Positions 6,154 to 8,900 of a DNA stretch of 8,900 nt are shown here, piece by piece; position 1 is the first letter of the stretch; the number at the start of each line of letters is the position of its first letter. Under the pieces are notes generated by a model that saw nothing but the letters and a program-made list of their open reading frames with translations, was not told the DNA's origin and did not search any database. The stretch comes from Planctomycetaceae bacterium (GTDB lineage: Bacteria > Planctomycetota > Planctomycetia > Pirellulales > Thermoguttaceae). Position numbers and translations under genes: made by a program. The DNA is taken from positions 1-8,900 of the forward strand of contig JAITKS010000216.1 in NCBI GenBank assembly GCA_031278315.1, in the 5' to 3' direction.

Positions 6154-7062
6154 ATGCCGGACAAACAAAAATCAAAAAAGATAAAATATCATCCCGTTCC
6201 TTTTAATTTTGTTGACCTAGAAGAAAAGGCGGTAGATTTCATAACAAAGGTCAAGGCGGATGCGCTTCATATTGCTACTCAAGCCCGCAATGAAGTAATG
6301 CGATTGCGTGAAACTACGTTTGCAGAAATAGAACAAACTCGTGAAACAGCACGAATCGAATCAGAAACGATACGGCGTCAACTCGATGACTTGAATCGTC
6401 AATTGCGTGAAGAAGAAATAAATTTCCAGAATCGCAAAACACAACTTGAAACGGAAACAGAAAAACTTCGCGAACAGTTACGAATAGACGAGGAAGCCGC
6501 AAGAAAAAACGGTTATGAAGAAGGATATAAATTAGGATATAGCGAAGGTAATACAAAAGGTTATTCAGACGGAGAACTACAAGCAACTGTTGATTATGCT
6601 GAACGTGTACGCAACGAAGCAAGTGTTCAACTCGGAACACAACTCGAAACATTATTACCAGCAATAAAAATGATGATAGAACGTTTAGAAACGGCACGTC
6701 AATCTTTTTTGAAACATTGGGAACAAAACACAATTCGATTTGCAACTCTGATAGCAGAGCGGGCGATTGCTCGCGAGTTACCAAACATGATAGATGTACC
6801 GTTGAATTTAATTCGTGAATCGTTGGAATTAGGAACTGGAAACATGTCAATAAAAGTGCGTTTGAATCCTGATGATTATAATTCGTTACAAGCTCAGATT
6901 GATCTATTAATCGACGAGTTAGCAGTTGCAGCTGATACAAAAATTATAGCCGATGAAAAAATTTCACGCGGCGGTTGTGTTCTGGAAACCTCGTTAGGCG
7001 TTATCGACAATCAAATCAAATCAAGATTATCAAGAATAGAACAAGAACTCTGCTTAACATAA
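6154..7062 (+). CDS. fliH: Flagellar assembly protein FliH
   Basis: FliH dimerises as a long helical rod that binds and restrains the export ATPase FliI and tethers it to the C-ring. The 302-aa protein has a basic N-terminus (KQKSKKIKYH). A long charged coiled coil covers about 25-118. Then comes the family signature, a run of glycines every fourth residue: G120, G124, G128, G132, G136, G140 (NGYEEGYKLGYSEGNTKGYS). The C-terminal half (about 145-302) is the FliH/V-ATPase E-subunit-like domain, with LIAERAIARELPN, VKVRLNPDDY-type strands (here IKVRLNPDDY) and RGGCVLET near the end. The ATG at 6154 lacks a Shine-Dalgarno sequence. fliI, its obligate partner and usual neighbour, does not follow; a repeat-rich region does. 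Confidence 0.9.
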   Translation: MPDKQKSKKIKYHPVPFNFVDLEEKAVDFITKVKADALHIATQARNEVMRLRETTFAEIEQTRETARIESETIRRQLDDLNRQLREEEINFQNRKTQLETETEKLREQLRIDEEAARKNGYEEGYKLGYSEGNTKGYSDGELQATVDYAERVRNEASVQLGTQLETLLPAIKMMIERLETARQSFLKHWEQNTIRFATLIAERAIARELPNMIDVPLNLIRESLELGTGNMSIKVRLNPDDYNSLQAQIDLLIDELAVAADTKIIADEKISRGGCVLETSLGVIDNQIKSRLSRIEQELCLT

Positions 7063-7090
7063 AATATTATAAATCATATTTAACTAACCT

Positions 7091-7115
7091 TTATTTTTCA
7101 CCTTATTTTTTTGAA
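7091..7115. repeat. 25-bp direct repeat, copy A (second copy 8572-8596)
   Basis: An exact 25-bp match, reading TTATTTTTCACCTTATTT then TTTTGAA, is found here and at 8572-8596. The first 12 bases recur once more at 8555-8566. All lie in non-coding DNA. The sequence is T-rich, but the exact length makes common origin likely. Confidence 0.7.
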
Positions 7116-7172
7116 ATACGAAACACAAAAAAAAACGAAATATACGAAAAAAATATGAAATAAAAATTTTAG

Positions 7173-7552
7173 TAATATATCAGTGAAATAATAGTTTTCG
7201 TTTTTTTTGTTGTTTACGAATTTTAAATTATCAATCACATATACCTATTAAGTCCCGCAGGGACGACACTTTATTAACCGTATGCTTTAGTTTACGGTTT
7301 ATCAATCACATACCTATTAAGTCCCGCAGGGACGACACTTTATTAACCGTATGCTTTAGCTTACGGTTTATCAATCACATATCTATTAAGTCCCGCAGGG
7401 ACGACACTTAATTAGCTCCTTCAGTATGCTGGAGCATACAATTAATAAAGTGTCGTCCCTAGCGGGACTTCTTGATAGTTAGCTCTTTTTCGTGTATTTC
7501 GTATTTAAAAATTACAAAAAATTTGAAAAACAATTATTCCGCTGATATATTA
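7173..7552. repeat. MITE-like element, copy 3, interrupted by a REP-like block
   Basis: The element starts TAATATATCAGTGAAATAAT and ends ATTATTCCGCTGATATATTA, an inverted repeat of 20 bp with two mismatches. Read from its right end it begins like the left end of the element at 1380-1502 and matches it for about 37 bp (GGAATAATTGTTTTTCAAAT and onward). The TTTTTCGTGTATTTCGTATT block (about 7486-7506) corresponds to the TTTCGTGTG block of copy 1. Without the 252-bp block at 7230-7481 the element would be 128 bp, close to the 123 bp of copy 1. I infer that the block inserted into a pre-existing element. Confidence 0.65.
7230..7481. repeat. REP-like array: three direct and one inverted copy of ~70-bp unit
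   Basis: The direct copies are at 7230-7300, 7301-7369 and from 7370, each starting ATCAATCACATA. Each carries the palindrome GTCCCGCAGGGAC, then GACACTT. Copies 1 and 2 have a second hairpin AACCGTA/TACGGTT. In copy 3 the second hairpin is replaced by GCTCC(7415-7419)/GGAGC(7431-7435). An inverted partial copy follows at 7440-7479 (TGTCGTCCCTAGCGGGAC), so 7382-7479 folds into a hairpin with arms of about 35 bp. The units abut without spacers. The GTCCCGNAGGGACGAC core is, from memory, a common dispersed repeat in Planctomycetes and Bacteroidetes. Confidence 0.85.
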
Positions 7553-7893
7553 CAAAATTCAATTTCTTTTTATTGTTGATATTCAACGAAATTTCCATAA
7601 CACATTCTAATTTTCAACCTAAATTTCAAACAAAACAACAACGACAAAAACATTTATCGAAATAAAATATTAAAAGAGTTTCATAAGTTATACGAAACAA
7701 AATCAGATGTCAAGCAGAACCATATTTTCGTCCGAAAATTGAAGTAGGTCTGTTTATTTATATATTTTATTTTGTATATTGAATAAGATGAAAATTGTTT
7801 GTTAAGGTTTATCGAAATCGTGTTTCGTATAAATAGACAAACAATAAAACGTGTAAATTTACAAATCCTAAAAGAAGAAAGGAAAAAATTACA
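7553..7893. other. Non-coding spacer upstream of the secreted-protein gene
   Basis: AT-rich sequence without a supportable gene. A near-perfect dyad, ATTTTCG-TC-CGAAAAT, lies at 7724-7739 and could be an operator. TTATACGAAACA (7688-7699) recurs inverted as TGTTTCGTATAA (7821-7832). The latter contains TATAAA, which could be a -10 box, but I find no matching -35 at the right distance. The promoter is therefore unassigned. Confidence 0.35.
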
Positions 7894-8316
7894 ATGTTTA
7901 AAACGATTGTATTAGGAACAACGTTTGTTCTTTCGTTTTCGTATTATGCTGCTGCTCAAGAAATCTTGGCGGCGGCAGATAAACCAGCTGAAAATAGACT
8001 CGAAGTCGAAACAGCTGACCTTGTCCAACCTGCCGGTAAAGGCATAACTCCGAAAAAAGAACACAAAGGAGTTGTCCCTAGAAATCTTGGCAAAATCACA
8101 AAAGAACAACGTGAGACTGTCAGAAATCTTGATAAAGAATACGCAAGACTTATTGACATTTTGCAAGTTCGCATCGATTTACTCAAGAAAGAACGCTTAC
8201 AAAAAATCAAAGATTTAATTAAGCCGACTTCACAAGATCAACAACCAGTTACTCCTGAAAAACCAACAACTCAATTGCCAACGACAACTGAAAAAGAAAA
8301 ATCAAAAAAACGCTAA
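7894..8316 (+). CDS. Small secreted protein with Spy/CpxP-like helical segment
   Basis: The 140-aa product has an export signal: Lys3, a hydrophobic stretch 4-18, and an AAA|QE cleavage site after about residue 21. The mature part is polar. Residues 62-110 form a charged helical segment, PRNLGKITKEQRETVRNLDK onward. This resembles the LT-x-EQ...L-x-x-EY pattern of small periplasmic Spy/CpxP-like proteins that are abundant in planctomycetes. The C-terminus (111-140) is Pro/Thr/Gln-rich and ends KSKKR, probably disordered. A good Shine-Dalgarno sequence (AAGGA, 7879-7883) supports ATG 7894. Nothing ties it to the flagellum except position. Function is unknown; a chaperone-like or stress role is only an inference from weak resemblance. 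Confidence 0.8.
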   Translation: MFKTIVLGTTFVLSFSYYAAAQEILAAADKPAENRLEVETADLVQPAGKGITPKKEHKGVVPRNLGKITKEQRETVRNLDKEYARLIDILQVRIDLLKKERLQKIKDLIKPTSQDQQPVTPEKPTTQLPTTTEKEKSKKR

Positions 8317-8347
8317 TCGTACAATTAGACATTGTCAAGTATTAGCG
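8311..8347 (+). terminator. Nested hairpin overlapping the 3' end of the secreted-protein gene
   Basis: CGCTAAT (8311-8317, containing the stop codon) pairs perfectly with ATTAGCG (8341-8347). Inside, ACAAT (8321-8325) pairs with ATTGT (8331-8335) around a 5-base loop. No T-run follows directly, so it is an atypical terminator or an mRNA 3'-end stabiliser. Confidence 0.4.
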
Positions 8348-8360
8348 TCCATATTTTAGA

Positions 8361-8461
8361 TTGATCTCACTTGAATTTCGATTTGAGCCGCCTGCTTATC
8401 TAACGGAAAACAGACTTCAAGGAATACTCCTTTACTCTACCGAAATTCATAGTGAGATTAA
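8361..8461. repeat. Long-armed inverted repeat (structured element)
   Basis: The left arm at 8361-8380 reads TTGATCTCACTTGAATTTCG. The right arm at 8441-8461 is its reverse complement apart from one G-to-A change (a permitted G-U pair in one strand) and one inserted base. The 60-base interior contains a further hairpin, AAGGA (8419-8423)/TCCTT (8428-8432), with a 4-base loop. It lies between two genes and has no coding potential. It could be a small MITE or IS remnant, a structured RNA, or a large transcription-stop hairpin. Confidence 0.65.
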
Positions 8462-8571
8462 CATACTCTCGTAAAAGAATACGGAAAAGAATTCTGCAAC
8501 CTTTTAAATTTTAATTTTCATAATATATCATTTAAATCTCTCAAAGGTTTCAAGTTTATTTTTCACCAACC

Positions 8572-8596
8572 TTATTTTTCACCTTATTTTTTTGAA
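8572..8596. repeat. 25-bp direct repeat, copy B
   Basis: Exact second copy of 7091-7115, with a shorter 12-bp version immediately upstream at 8555-8566. It lies about 200 bp before the transposase start, outside any gene. Confidence 0.7.
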
Positions 8597-8795
8597 CAAA
8601 ACAACCTTAGTAGTCAAAGAGATCACCACACACAAACCCAGCGGTTTCAAGTTAAGTTTTTTTGTTTTTTGGCATGTTATATGCGATGTTGATTTATTTA
8701 TCAGAGTCTTGGTGTTGACAAAATGTTGATATTTTGGTTGACTATTCTAGTTGTTTCGTTTTTTTCAACCCTAAACAAAAAACAGGGAGGTTTTT
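8597..8795 (+). promoter_or_regulatory. Leader of the transposase gene, probable IS left end
   Basis: This region presumably contains the left end of the insertion sequence, but without the right end the terminal inverted repeat cannot be fixed. TTGACA at 8715-8720 matches a -35 consensus. The nearest -10-like hexamer, TATTCT at 8743-8748, is at 22 bp, too far for a good promoter. AGGGAGG (8784-8790), 5 bases before the ATG, is the strongest ribosome binding site in the window. Confidence 0.4.
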
Positions 8796-8900
8796 ATGTT
8801 TCACGAATTGATTGATCGTATTGCTCGCAAGTCTCCGGTTACCGTGATGGCACGTACCTTGCTCGAAAATATTTTTTCACCCGATAAATTGAATGCCGTC
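8796..8900 (+). CDS. IS4-family transposase, N-terminus (runs off window)
   Basis: Only 35 codons are present, beginning MFHELIDRIARKSPVTVM and continuing ARTLLENIFSPDKLNAV. The pattern [KR]SP[IV][ST]VM..R..LE.[IV]..P..L is what I remember of the start of large IS4-type DDE transposases common in planctomycetes, followed in those by the catalytic RNase H-like domain, which would lie beyond the window. DDE transposases cut and join the ends of the element. A strong Shine-Dalgarno sequence supports the start. The GC content of these codons is about 43%, higher than the general level nearby, in keeping with an acquired element. The call rests on a short match, so another family is possible. Confidence 0.65.
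   Translation, partial: MFHELIDRIARKSPVTVMARTLLENIFSPDKLNAV

Noticed and set aside
6021..6206. 61-codon + strand reading frame upstream of and overlapping fliH
   Set aside because: No Shine-Dalgarno sequence, no recognisable domain, and its last 50 bases overlap fliH in another frame. It follows directly after a possible terminator. Not enough support for a gene.
6314..6940. 208-codon minus-strand open frame
   Set aside because: It lies entirely within fliH, has a Leu/Val/Phe-rich unnatural composition, and no ribosome binding site. It is a by-product of fliH codon use.
7230..7481. CRISPR array
   Set aside because: The roughly 70-bp units abut directly, have no unique spacers, and one copy is inverted; no cas genes are nearby. 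They fit a palindromic dispersed repeat.
8715..8748. Sigma-70 promoter for the transposase
   Set aside because: TTGACA is a perfect -35 hexamer, but the only -10-like box is 22 bp away, too far for confidence. Kept as a note in the leader entry only.

Overview
The window looks like an AT-rich, gene-poor stretch of an uncultured bacterial chromosome, most likely from the Planctomycetota (inference, moderate confidence). The grounds are the style of its FliG and FliH homologues, a small secreted protein with a Spy/CpxP-like helical segment as is common in that phylum, the start of an IS4-type transposase, and abundant palindromic intergenic repeats. Only about two thirds of the bases are coding. 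All genes read on the + strand.

Positions 1-7062 hold a flagellar basal-body and C-ring cluster in the classical order flgC, fliE, fliF, an extra unnamed gene, fliG, fliH. flgB is not visible before flgC and fliI does not follow fliH. FlgC and FliE are proximal rod/adaptor proteins. FliF is the MS-ring, FliG the switch protein that docks on the FliF tail, and FliH the regulator and tether of the export ATPase FliI. The gaps between these genes are 150-540 bp, very loose for such an operon, and are filled with tandem and inverted repeats.

The most unusual content is in the rotor proteins. The extra gene (3780-4637) encodes a soluble, highly charged protein that ends in a near copy of the FliF C-terminal FliG-binding tail (NPEAA..AV.RQWIGN), so the cluster encodes two proteins able in principle to dock FliG. 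The FliG (4872-5945) has a half-size N-domain and a long disordered linker with eight 4-residue repeats. By my alignment it lacks the second armadillo segment and all five charged torque-helix residues of E. coli FliG. Together these suggest a remodelled FliF-FliG interface.

Positions 7063-7893 are non-coding. They hold a MITE-like element (7173-7552) with terminal inverted repeats, interrupted by a block of three direct and one inverted copies of a roughly 70-bp palindromic unit. A related uninterrupted element lies at 1380-1502 and a diverged one at about 4636-4847. Positions 7894-8316 encode a small secreted protein of unknown function. Positions 8317-8795 are non-coding and contain a strong long-armed inverted repeat (8361-8461). 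The window ends in the first 35 codons of a probable IS4-family transposase with a strong ribosome binding site.
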